Below are positions 8,218 through 20,200 of a DNA stretch of 64,000 nt, piece after piece. This DNA is from Poa pratensis (taxonomy: Eukaryota > Streptophyta > Magnoliopsida > Poales > Poaceae). The position numbers and the translations under genes were made by a program. The stretch is from the NCBI GenBank assembly GCA_947311845.1, contig CAMZMU010000111.1:16381362-16445361 (forward strand), read 5' to 3'. The notes beneath the pieces are model-generated. The model had not been told where the DNA came from, ran no database searches, and worked only from the letters and a program-made list of their open reading frames with translations. The first letter of the stretch is position 1. Each line of letters begins with the position of its first letter.

Positions 8218-11200
8218 TCACACCGACGGGAAGAACTTGTTGAGGTTGAATGGTAGGGAGTAGAACTCCTCGCTCCTGGTGTCGGTCCGGTATGACCGGA
8301 ACTTATCCCACCAGTGATATCCCCGGTCTTTCCTGACCGACGCCTCGTGCCTGTGGAGAGTGTTGTCCAGCACATATGCAACAAGACCACCAACGAAAGC
8401 CTTTGACGAGAACAGCACGTTCACCATGTCATTGAACTGTAGAAGTAGGGGAAACAGATGGTAAGTATCTCTATATATTCACATAAAGTTTGAGAATGGT
8501 TATACTGCCACATTACCCATCTTGCGCGCGTGTGAACGGGGCCAAAACCAGCGACGGATGTGTACTCGTTGAAGTACTGAGGAATTGATAGGCCCAAGAA
8601 CAGTGAGAACCCGAGGATGAACTTGGTTCTGAAGCTATTGAGATTGCAGAACTGAAGGAAACCAAGCCCAGCAGAACCTGTTAACAGATTACACCAGAGC
8701 TCAGTTAAATTGTCCCTCATAAATGAGGAAACTTGAAATTTAGAAGAATCTGCAACATGTGTAATGTGAAGCTTTCCACCCACCAACATAAGCAAAGAAC
8801 ACGCAGTAGAGAGCTGCAAAGATTGGTGCTGGTATTGATGCAAAGACAGCTCCAAATTTACCTGGGAAGACACAAGCAGCAATTAATTATTGTACATATC
8901 ACTATATCTGAAATCCACAAGTATGCTTGTTCTTAAGGTAGGACCTAGTTTATCTGCATGCATAATGCTTTAAAAGCCACCAATTCGAAACGAGAAGCAG
9001 CAATGGATCATTGTAAATATCACATCTGTTATTGTGTTAACCATTATTACCAATGTAATAATGGTGGAGGTGGAATACATAAGTGAAAAGAGGCACATCT
9101 TCACCCTCTCTTCCCCAACTTCCACAGAATATACACAAAAGTTCTTCTAACATAGTAACATACACAGCCAACAAAATACCCTGATGCAATGTATGTATTT
9201 AGAAATGGCCATGATACAAGAGCAATTTAACCAATTTTTGGGTAGAATTGAATAAATATCAGTAATTTTACTGTTATTTTACATTTACTTTATTTGATAT
9301 CTATGTATTCGAATCTTTTGAGAAACCTGGCACCAAAGACAGTACTACACATATGCACATTTGGCAGACTAAGTTATAAATGCACCAACATAGACACTTC
9401 AACAGCAAAAGAAGCAGGAGCCAATCGAGCATATAATCAGAGTCATGTGACAGCACCTACTTGTTGCTAATTCATTCAAATTGGACACAAGTGATCCCTA
9501 CAAATAGGCAACTTCTCCATTAGAAAAGTGACACTCAGGGTTATTGGAAAAGTGATCCCTACAAACTGACAACTTCAGTAGAAAAGTGACACCTACTGTT
9601 TAACATTTTTCCCTAAATCGGTCCCTCGGCACAAGCTACCAATTGACTTATAAGAGTAAGCAAAGGGTAGAGAGGCAGTTTAGGACCACCAACGGTTCCA
9701 CTAAATGTTGATTAAAAACTAACATTCAGAAGTTAAGAACCCATCAACTTATATCTAAATAAGCCAGTACCCAGGGTTATTGGATTAAAGCAGTTCCGTT
9801 TACTCGGCAAACTATTGTGTTACTGTAAATTTGTAATGTCTACATCCGGAAAAGACTTGCTTCAAGGACATCAAGTGCGACATGATATTTCCAGGGAGAG
9901 AACATCAGTATATTTATGTTCCAATACAGTTTTCAGATCATACTTGCCTCGAGACAATCACAACATAGTAAGCAGGAAGCTCAAGCAAACAGAAGGCCAT
10001 TACATACGTAGTGACACACAGACAAAACCTCATCTCTCGAGTGGGTGCACGTATTGACAGTTGACACACATATTCACACAGACAAACAACATGCGCAGAT
10101 TAATTTTAGTCCTCTTGTAAATTACTAAATTAAGTACACAATCTGTTTAGATGTGCTACATCCAATGACCAACAAAAGAATCAAAATATGGGATTTTTCA
10201 TTTGAGGTAAGCAAACTTACCAAGAATAGAGAAGAATATCATAAAACCAGCTGATATTTGCACTACCCTTCGGCTACCAACACGTGTCAAGGCTAGCAAC
10301 CCGGCATTTTCACTGCAGACAAGAAGGATAATTATGGTACAATAAATGGAATTAGATGTATTCCATAATAAGAATAATGGTTGTATAAGAATGGAAATAA
10401 GATGCATTCCTTGAAGAGATAGCACTGTCAACTATATAATGCTTACATTGATACAGAAGATCCATTTCCAGTCCCAAATAGCCCATCCAGAAGAATACCA
10501 ACACCCTGTAGCAAGAGGATTTACATACGCTTAGCACGAATTCAAATTTGCAGATTTATCTAGTCAAGCTTGGCATGTGGTGGATTTAAACTTAGCACCT
10601 ACCTGCCAACCTATACCACGGCTAAGTACAGAGGGCGGGAGAGGTGTGGCACTTGCAAATCTTGAAACAGCAATGAAGGAACCAGTAGACTACAAACAAA
10701 GGAGTTAAATTAATGGATGTCTCATTATTTTAGAATCTCATGTGACTGCAAACAAAGAGTGGAAAACTGATAATCCCAAGAGCATGGGGTCAAACCTCCA
10801 CAAGAGCAACAAATGATGCCGCCATCATTGCAAAAGCTTCACCAGCATCAAAACTTGGAGCACCCCACTGAAAGGGATATGGAACTCTTATCCTGTCATT
10901 GTAATAGAAAGAACGTAAGTGTACATGTTACTATAACAGCAAGGTTGGCACCAATTGAACAAGCATATTTCAAAAGTTCAGAGCAATACCAGGGAGCACC
11001 ACCAATTAGTCCAGAACGGTCTGTGCGGCAATGAAATTGGGTCTTCGGTGGTGCATTCCTGTATGCTCCTCCAACCGTCAGCAGATAAGCATAGAGCCAC
11101 ACTATGGGAATAGTGAATAGAACAGCGAATCGGTCGAAGATGGACTTCATCATGTGTATAGCATTTGGCAGGTACTGCGAAATTGAGGAGGGGAAAAGGT

Positions 11201-14177
11201 AACGATGCAGCCGGGCACATATAGATGCTAGGTAAAAAAGGGCCAAAACAATCGCATGCATATAAATTAATCGAACCATTGCAAAGACCACCAAGAGGAT
11301 TAGTTCAGGCAGACCGATCTCAACACACTTAGCAACCTGCACATTTGTAGTTCAGACATAAGGAGTATGCAAGCATACACAAATATGTAGTACAGACAAA
11401 AATGCTCAAAATCTTACCGATGGAAAACCCAGCTCATAAAGGCCAAAGCCAACCAGCGCTATCAAAGGAGCAGCTGACAATGGACTCAGATACCTGAAAC
11501 AAAAGCAGTAAATACAACTTCGTGCGAGATTGAAGGTTAAATGCACTATTTCTGCTAGATCTCTTGTTGTTTCAGTAACTCTGGAGCAGCTACTGAGTTT
11601 AGAAATAACAATTACCAATTGCTCATCTTCTTACCTGGCAACATTACGCCAAAGGCCGCTGAAACCAACTATGATCTGTAGTGCAGAAGCAACAATCAAA
11701 GCACCTTGTGTTCCACGCATGATTCGAAGGAATTTCTACAAAAAAAATACCATGAATTTCATCAGGTCTAATATAGGAAAGGAATATCGGGAAGCACATA
11801 GAGTTATCGCTCTTTTCAACATACAGTATGTGGATCTGGTTCATTGGCATAACGTCCTGCAAGAATGATTGAGATGGTAGGCAATACAAATGTGAATGAT
11901 CCACCAATCACTGCAGGCAACCGGGTACCAAAGAAGCTTTGCAGAAGGGTGTTAATTCCAGCCACAAACAGCAATGTTTGGATGACCACTGCCTTGTCCT
12001 CCTAACAAAGGAAGAAACACCATTAATATTCGACCAACAGATTTGTCCAAAGCAACAGAACTGAAAATACTTGTAATCTTACATTGTTTCCTCCCATCTG
12101 TGGAACGAGTGCAGTAGGTATGATAACAGTAGTTCCCAGCATGACCAAATAATGTTGAAACCCAAGGAGAATGGCCTCCGCTGCATTATGAAGCATTACA
12201 TACAGTCAAATTTCAGAATCAAGTTTCTAACTGAACACATAATAAGATCAGTAAGTCATACATAGTATAGTGGAAGTGTACAGATAAACTATTTGTATAG
12301 CAGATGCTTTCCATAGACATAATTCCCAATACTAGCCATAAGATGAAGTTAAATGGAGGCAAAACATATGTAGTTGATCAACCTGGAAGGAATGCATCAA
12401 AAATATGACTGCCAGTATAACCATATCATTCAGTCTATATTCTGAACACAAAAGAGTTCTTGTCCATCAATTCACCATATGGAGAATTCAAGCTTGCATC
12501 TTCTCCCATGTAAACTTTGTGCAAGGATCACTAATCGTTATGAATGCCTGGAGTCTTAGAAATGTTTACGAGCAAAAAAAACTAGAGATGGGAAGATGGC
12601 TAAAATAAGACATGTAATGATTGTTAGCACGTAACAAAAATATCCTCATCCTGCTGCGTACAGAACTCAGTAGTGTATAGAAGATTAGGAGAATAACTAA
12701 GCGGGTCTCTTAGAGATCCACCCTTTGTTTATAGTGCCGGTCTTACATGTGGGTTAGACTCAGTTTAGACCTGGACTAGGTACTGGAACTGGAACCAAAC
12801 AAGAATGCGCTCGTCTACGAAATGGATCATATAACTGTTACTATTTGTACTGAAGAAGCAAGGTCGATCCCCGAAAACCTATAATGGAGCCCGAGCTATA
12901 TGGAGCTCGTTTTTTTGAAAATTCAAAATCAACATTTTTAAGTTTCCAAAAATCACGAAAAAAATCCCGGATGTAGATATTGTGTAGATCTACAATCGTG
13001 CAAATTTTCAAGTCCAAATACGTTGTATTTTGGGCTGCACAAAAAGACAAGCTGTTACATCTTTTGCATTAATTAATCGCGAGAAAGCTACGACGATCCC
13101 TGCTTGGGTACGACCATGTAGATTGCAGAAGGTGGAAAATTAGAATGAAAATCACCTACCCAGTCACACGAGATTTAATGCAACTCAAAGTGACAACGAT
13201 GTGCGGATATGGACCTCTGGTTTGGAACCACCTACCGACATGGCAAAACATAGGAATTCAATGGATGCATGCACAAATGGAAGTGGCGAACTAAATACAG
13301 ATCGGAAAACAGTATACAGTAACAAAAACAAACAGGTGCACGTGGTATAGCTGAAAAGAGTCAACGACGAGTTCATTAAGCCCAAGATTACCGTACGAAA
13401 TCGCAAGTGTAGCACCAGATTCCCTGAATCCTCCACCACATCCGCGCAACTACGAATCTAATGCCCAAAATCACGTTGACAGTGACACAAGTCAAGGCGG
13501 CAGTGAGACTGGATCGCAGATTCGGAGCCAACTTGAGCATCAGAGTTAACCCCCAAAACCCCATCCGACAAGCATGGAAATCCCCTTGGGAATGAATGTC
13601 GAACCAGCTAGTAGTACTAGTAACACAGGTCAAACAAACCCCTGCAGCATCGGGGGATATTCAACGCGGAACCTCATTAAAAGCGCATTATATATAATAA
13701 ATAAACAAACTACTTCGGGGGACAAAACGAAAAGGCAATCTACTTTTATTTTATGTTGTTTGGAATATCCGAGATAGCAACCGGGAAAAGCCCAGGCAGA
13801 TCTGGGCGGGCAGTTCCCCCTCGGCGCGCAGGCGCAGCAACAAGCTGGAGCGAGCGGAAGCGGGGTTCACCAACCACCAGAATCCATCCACCCCCGAAAA
13901 CGACGCGAGAAACCGCAAAGCTCGTGGTACCGGACGGCGGCGTCGCGAGGAGACTTGGGCGGACTAGAAAACGCAAACGGACAGCCGAAAAAGCCTGCCG
14001 CGGGAGCGCAGCTAGAACCGACGGGGAAACATGGAAGCGAGTTGGAGGAAGGGGGAACTTACGCCACGGAGGAGGGCTGGTGATGCAGTAGGAGACCCCC
14101 GGGAGCTGGTCCTTGACGGGGTGCGGCGCGAGGTCGTCCTGCTTCTGGCCCCCGCCTCCTCCCCCACCTCCGGCCAT
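8218..14177 (-). CDS. Nucleobase-ascorbate transporter (NAT family), complete, 14 exons
   Basis: Minus-strand gene for a plasma-membrane NAT/NCS2 permease (xanthine, uric acid or other nucleobase transport; substrate not predictable here). Coding exons: 14063-14177, 12083-12180, 11825-12001, 11635-11735, 11418-11493, 11277-11336, 10990-11174, 10796-10892, 10603-10689, 10447-10505, 10221-10312, 8784-8861, 8517-8677, 8218-8436. All introns are GT-AG, phases agree, and the sum is 1605 bases (534 residues + TGA), the usual plant NAT length. The Gly-rich start MAGGGGGGGGQKQDDLAPHP is typical of the family. F-Q-H is at residues 46-48, and the NAT signature ENAGLLALTR is at 353-362, after GLFGTGNGSS. 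Hydrophobic segments alternate through exons 2-13. Exon 6 ends F-A-M just before YLPNA, where I expected Q, so its donor (11277/11276, GTTCG) is the weakest junction. Intron 1 is 1.9 kb. Confidence in identity is high. Confidence 0.95.
9489..9598. repeat. Imperfect direct repeat in a NAT intron
   Basis: AAGTGATCCCTACAAATAGG at 9489 onward and AAGTGATCCCTACAAACTGA near 9551 start two roughly 50-bp copies that both continue with CAACTTC and AGAAAAGTGACAC. It is a small local duplication inside the 1.36 kb intron between coding exons 11 and 12. Confidence 0.5.
12840..13060. repeat. Repeat-like segment in NAT intron 1
   Basis: This AT-rich block contains the phrases GAGCCCGAGCTATATGGAGC and AAATCACGAAAAAAATCCCG. 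It looks like an interspersed grass repeat read in antisense, but its ends cannot be defined. It lies wholly in intron 1 of the NAT gene. The rest of that intron shows no other structure. Confidence 0.3.
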
Positions 14178-17100
14178 CTCGCCTCCTCTCCGGCCCACGC
14201 GGAGTAGCGCAGCACCACCCGCCGGCCCTCAGATCAAGGCCACAATGCGAGCGAGCCGGAGGCGTGGAGCGGGGAGTGGTGGTGGTGGTAGAGTAGGAGG
14301 AGTGGGCGAGTGGTGTAGTAGCGGCAGTGGTACTAGCGTGTAGCGTACCCTGGCTGGTGGTAGAGAGGGGGAGGCAGAAGCGGGGTCAAAAAAGGCGCTG
14401 CGGTGCAGAGAGAGATAGAGGACAGGGAGGGAGGTGGTGGCAGTGCAGTGCAGGGGGGGAGGAAGCGGTTGTTTTGTTCTGCTCCGCGTCGTCTCTCTCG
14501 GTTCACGCCACCGCGCACGCAGCAGGAAGTGCAGGCGCAGCGGTCCAAAAGCGCATTTATGCGCGTCTTGTCCTGCGTGTGTGACCCCTTGCGCCCCACC
14601 GCGAATCTCCCTGCCATCCCTCGGTTCGATGGGGTTTCTGTGGGTTTCCATGTGAAGTTTTTTTTTCTCGACCGAAATGTCAAAATGTGGGTGTGCATTT
14701 GCAGTAGTATTGCATAGATTCGGGTTCTGTTCTGTAGTGAAATGTGGGCGTCATTTTTGGGGTCGTAGTGATGGATTTGGGGTTCTGTTTGTTCGTTGGC
14801 TCTGGCTCCGGTTTTTTAGGTTTCCGGACGTGACGTTACCGTGGGAGGGTTCTGGGGGAAGAAGCATGGATTGTGCGTGAAGAAAGAGGTTCTCCATCTC
14901 CCTTTCCCACGGCAACGCACCACAGTGGCCTTCCTCCTTGGCGTTGGCCAGAGAGACATTGAGAAGAAAACAGAGTAAACAAATGAAACCAAGCCGTGTG
15001 GAAACTGTGAGGCCTGTGACTGAATTATTGTGTACCGGCAGGAAACGACTACAGGACTGTTCTGTGGGGGCCGGGGCACCGTACCACGAGCCGGATGGAG
15101 CGAGCGATGGCCGCCCTCTATTCACTTTCCCGTGTCTCGTTCCGAGGGGATGTGTGAAAAAAGATCAGGCAGGACAGACAGAGATGCTTTTGACCTGTAC
15201 GCAAAGCAGCAGGGCCGCCGTACAAGTCCCCCTATCATTGTGCTCCTCCCCCCTCCCCCGTTTACTGTTACTGCGGCATTTCCTTTGCTTTTCTTCTGCT
15301 GCTGGGCCTCCCGGCGACGATGATTGGATTGGATTGGATCGCTCACGGACGGGCTCACAGGAAATCCGCGGCTAGCCTCACGGCATGTAAGGTGAATCTC
15401 ATAGATTATTATTGTACTTCCTTTTTCTCGATTTATTATTCGAACATCAGCGTGCAAATCTACAGAGAGCACATGCGGCTCGCTCGCTCGCTGCGGATAA
15501 TCCAACTTACTTGTCCTTACCTGGAGCAAAGTGCACGTCTAGTTTAGCAGGACGATGGATACTTGACCACTTCCCTTGAAGAGTAACTTTTATTATCAGG
15601 AGGTGACCCTTCCTCGGTTTAGTAGTACCACATCGTTGCATTGATTAGGGAAAGTACAGCATTGGCATGGAGATCTCGGCCATGCGATGCGAATGATTCA
15701 TTCATGTGGAAGGACCTCGATGGGTACTGCACGGCACGGCAGCACGCGGAAGCAAAATGGGACAAGCCACCGAGACGCAACTGCTCGAGACCTCAACAAG
15801 TATTCAAGGATGTCACGCCAAACTGTTTCTCCGATTTTTTTTTTTTTTTGACGGGGCGAGATGATCGCTTCTTCGCCTCACGGCCGATCGCAAGGACGTG
15901 GTCAAAAGGTTACGCTGCTGCTGTGCGTGATTCTGGTGCAAAAAGATGGGGGCCATTTTCACTAATGTAATGCTCTGCGTGCAGAACGAATGACTGGAGT
16001 AAGAGCAAACGGGTACGGTGTGAGCTCCCTCGCGTACGTGCTGCTCATCAAGGAATCTCAGACTTCTCAATAGCTCTTTTTTTTGTTAGGTGCTTTTTGC
16101 TCCCGGATGCATATGCATTTTTTATTAAAATAATTTTGAACATATTTTAAAATACCAATGAATGCGAAATAAAATGTTCGCGCATAGAGAAAAAATATAT
16201 ACCATGTCTTAACAAAGCCCTTTTATGAGCCGACTTTTTTTTGTGACGTATTTAGAAAAGACAAAATTTGGTGCTTAAATACCCCTTTTCCACGAGATTG
16301 CGCCCAACGCTCCCGGAGCGACGTGTGGGCTGGCTTCGACGTGCTCGACGAGCACATCTTGCCCGACATCAAGCAGTATCTATGCTACTCTGCTCGCCAC
16401 TAAGCTCGTCATGGCGAACGGCGCCGCCGAGACTCAGCACCACCTCGAAGCCGCCCAGGAGGAGCACGAGCTCGTGGTGGCGCAGCGCAAGTCTGCCGTC
16501 CTCTTCTACCTCGGCAGGCAGGGTGGAGAGAGCTCGCCATCCAACTAGGATCTATATGAGAAGTATGTCCCCGTCTGATGCGCCATGATCAGAAGCAAAA
16601 TCTAGCGCGAAGTCTTTTTTCAAAATTTTCAGTACGAATGTTTAGTATCTATTCGGCCCAATGCATAGCCATCCAATTTCCCCTCTCGGCACACCTTCGT
16701 TTGGGTTTCCCACGCATCAACAGAATCTGAATCACTGGGCTGCGACTTTATGCACTCCATCACATAACCATGAACGAAATAATGCCATCGCATTAAAATT
16801 TAAAAAAAGCTTGGCACTCTGACGAGTGAATAATCATCGTCATAACACATGAGTTCACTTTCCAAGTCCAATACACCATATACTGGAAAGAAAGCTAGAG
16901 TACAACAGAACAGATCGAAAGTTTTATTCCATCAGCAGATGTAATAAAAAGTCTCAAGTTTTGCCTTAGCTCCACATCTTTTCCTAGTTACTCATTCTTT
17001 CAGTGCCACAAATCGATTTTCTTTCCTTTGTTTGTCTCGGCCACACACCTTTTACTATCAGCAATAGAATTGACAACACAGTGTGCTGTAATTATCCAGC

Positions 17101-17279
17101 CCACATATGACATCTATCACAGTGTACAAACTAGCTACAGTTGGTGTGGTAATTTGTAAGAGCAAGAACATGCCAGAACATATTTTAGAAAATTCAATAG
17201 CTGAGATAAAACAAACAAGGTCAGTTTTACAGACATAGCACAGCGGGAGTTGAGGCGAAAGATTGTCAAGTCGAATAGG
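14178..17279. other. NAT leader/promoter side and intergenic region before LSM12
   Basis: Next to the NAT start (14178-14600) the DNA is purine/pyrimidine-biased with GGT and GGA runs, as expected for a grass 5' leader and core promoter. No convincing TATA box was found. From 14650 to 17279 there is no supported gene. A 15-T run sits at about 15835, and the last few hundred bases before 17280 are AT-rich and probably the LSM12 3' untranslated region. Confidence 0.45.
16290..16560 (+). pseudogene. Possible short gene fragment
   Basis: A GC-rich island in AT-rich surroundings. One plus-strand frame reads DVWAGFDVLDEHILPDIKQY and then meets a stop. A second frame beginning at ATGGCGAACGGCGCCGCC gives a short Glu/Ala-rich stretch and then ends. 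Base composition looks like a grass exon but there is no complete frame and I do not recognise the family. Confidence 0.25.
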
Positions 17280-20200
17280 TTAGAATTGGCCAGGTACACG
17301 CACATGTTGTCTTTTCCTTTCAAAGTCCACCTGCACGAAACACAAATATAAACAAAAACAAGGGTAAAAATGGTTATAGATTGTTTCCTGATTCGGACGT
17401 TTAAAAATACAAACATTCAAATAGAAGCATTACCACTTTCTTCACCCGTTCATTAGCAGCTGATGTTCCACCGCTGACATTTTCAGGCAGGTATGGACTG
17501 CATACACGAACTTCCTTCATTACAACAATGTTGGTCTTGTCCCAATGAACTGGAAGCCTGGTGGAGCAATAGACTCGTTATTTGCCGGTTTAAGAATTAG
17601 AGAAAGAAGTGAAGTCTCCTTAAGTTTTCCACAGACACCAAACATTCACGACAACGATGCAACACGTGAGCACCACTAACTCGTACAGAAACACTCGGCG
17701 GCTCGAACAGAGTTTCAAAATGTAGCGATGCTCCACAATCATAGTAAACCAATACAATATTTGTCGTGGACAAATTGTAGCAAACCGCATACAGTGAAAC
17801 CAATTTGTTCAGAGCAAACCACATCCAAACCAAATGACTGCTACAGCACTACAAATGTAAGGCACTGCAACCTTGACTGAAATACAGAAAGTTTCAGCAA
17901 TTCATGGTCTTATGCTTATCTAATACATACTCCCTCCGTATCAAAATATAAGACTTTCTAGCTAGTTTCTGCATGTGAACCTTGCACTAAAACATGTCTA
18001 GATACATGTGTGCAGAAACTAGCTAGAAAGTCTTATATTTTGATATGGAGGGAGTATATATCATCACTTACCACTGGAGGCCAAGGTTGATGCTGATTCT
18101 AGTCATTCCTCAAAACAGGCAAAACATGTAATTTCTATATTGGCACGTTATACGACACAAGCAAAATCTTTCTCTGCTTTTTAGAAAAGCCTCCACCAAG
18201 TCAGCAAGACGACTTTCAGTAACAAGAGAAACAAACAGGAAATGAAACAACATATTGTGACAGCAGCTTCATAATGACCGCCCCAAAAGAACCCTAAAAA
18301 CCAAATTAGACCTCTGTGTGGCACATCTGTAAGTACCATGAATTCACCCCTAAAAAATAAGTTGACAGACATGCCAGCAAGGTTTTTCAAAATGATGTTC
18401 TTCCAGCTTTTGAGAACAGGCCACAACCAGAAGATTCCACAATAAAATACAAAAACCAGAGGCTTGTATATTTGCTTCAGTTTTTGGCAAATACAACAAG
18501 AAAGTTGACTTGAGAATGTATTTGTTTAGTATGTATGTGGGTGCAGAGCGAAAGACAGCAGTTTATTATCAATACAGAGAGAGGGTGGGAATCTGGCGTT
18601 ACTAAAGGGGACTAATATAATGCTAACAAATGTCACAAAAAAGCTACTCCCTCTGCCTCAATTAATAAAGACCCAAAAAATCGTGTTCCTGTTTACTGAA
18701 AATCAAATGTGGGGACTCCAAAAACAAATGCTGATTCATAGCAAAATGGCCACAAAACATGGATATCCTTGAAATAGATAATGACAGTTCAAACTTACGT
18801 CTTGGACAATGCATCAAATAATCTTTGAGCTTCTGGGGTGACACCAACACCAATTCTCTCTGCTTCAATCTCAGCTTGCCTGTACATCATCACATGTAGT
18901 GTGAGAACCAAGACGTCACAGTGAGAAGCCAACAACATGCAAGCTAATTGTCAGCTTCTAGAAAGTAGCATTAAGCTTGATAAAATGTATCACCATAAAT
19001 GATAGAACCACGAAATACCAAAAGCAAGGCTGATGAGTGATAAATCCTTACTGACAAATGTAATACGCAAAATCACCTAGTAAAAGAAAGCAAAATCATA
19101 GATCAACAAATTGCTAGCTCTTCAGCACAAAACCAAATGACATAGAGAGACATCTCTGTGATCATACACATCATTAGTCAACAGTACGACCTGTTGGGCT
19201 ATTATAGTTATATATACTCCCTCCATTCCAATGCATAAGGCGTATATATTTTTTCAAAATTTCGTCACAAAGTAAGGCGCAGGGTCACTTTTATCCCATT
19301 TCTCCCCAAACTACCCCGTCCAGCCATTTAAATCGGCCTAAAAAAGTGGGAAAGTAACAGCTTTTGTGGGGCTGTAACTGGCCATGCATGGCGCATGCGG
19401 CAGAGGAGGAGGAAAATCAGGAGAGGAGTAATTATTGTGCCATTGCTATTGGTTGTTGAATGCAGCACGCAGGGAGATAATTAGGGGCAAAGTTGTAAAG
19501 AATTAATGTTGCATGACCCTCCTTAATCGGTGTGCCCAACATATTCACGCCTTGTCTATAGGAACGGAGGGAGTACTATAAACTGAATCACCACAATAGT
19601 ATAATATCCACACAAATCGTAGATTTTTCATCAACTAGCAAAGACAACCCAAAGGCTAGTCACACAACACTGAGTCTGAAATCAAAGATCATCTATCAAG
19701 TTAACAGCCGAATAACCTAAAAGACTCTTCAGTGGCTGTAGCAACGGGGCATATTGGGTGCACGTGCACTAGCACCTTAGTACAGTAGACCACTAGTTTA
19801 ACATTAAAAAAAAATCACAAAATGTACAAAAATAAATAACAATCTTCATAAATTTTTAGATCCAAATTCGACACCTGAAGAAATAGTAAGGACAAATCCG
19901 TCTGTGAATAGTAACAACAGGATACTATTCAGTCCATATTTGAATTTGGTACTACTCATATCCTGATTTGTCTTCTTTGTCTATGAACTTGAGAATCAAA
20001 TTTGGTATGAGATTTTGTGGCGTAGATGTGTATTATTGCTACGCCATACATTAATTTCAGAAAGATAGTGTTTTTTATGGCTTAGTGCACCAGTATTAAG
20101 GGTGCTAATGCATTTATATGCCCCCCTGAAGCAAACACTTTCCTAGATTTCTAATTTAGTTCAGCTTAACAGTTTTCGTAAGATCACATAAACAAAATAG

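Noticed and set aside
14229..14717. Several overlapping frames upstream of the NAT start
   Set aside because: They lie in the low-complexity leader region on both strands and have no conserved content.
15835..15849. Poly-T tract as another tail-only insertion
   Set aside because: No flanking duplication could be found, unlike the events at 3050, 4366 and 6144.
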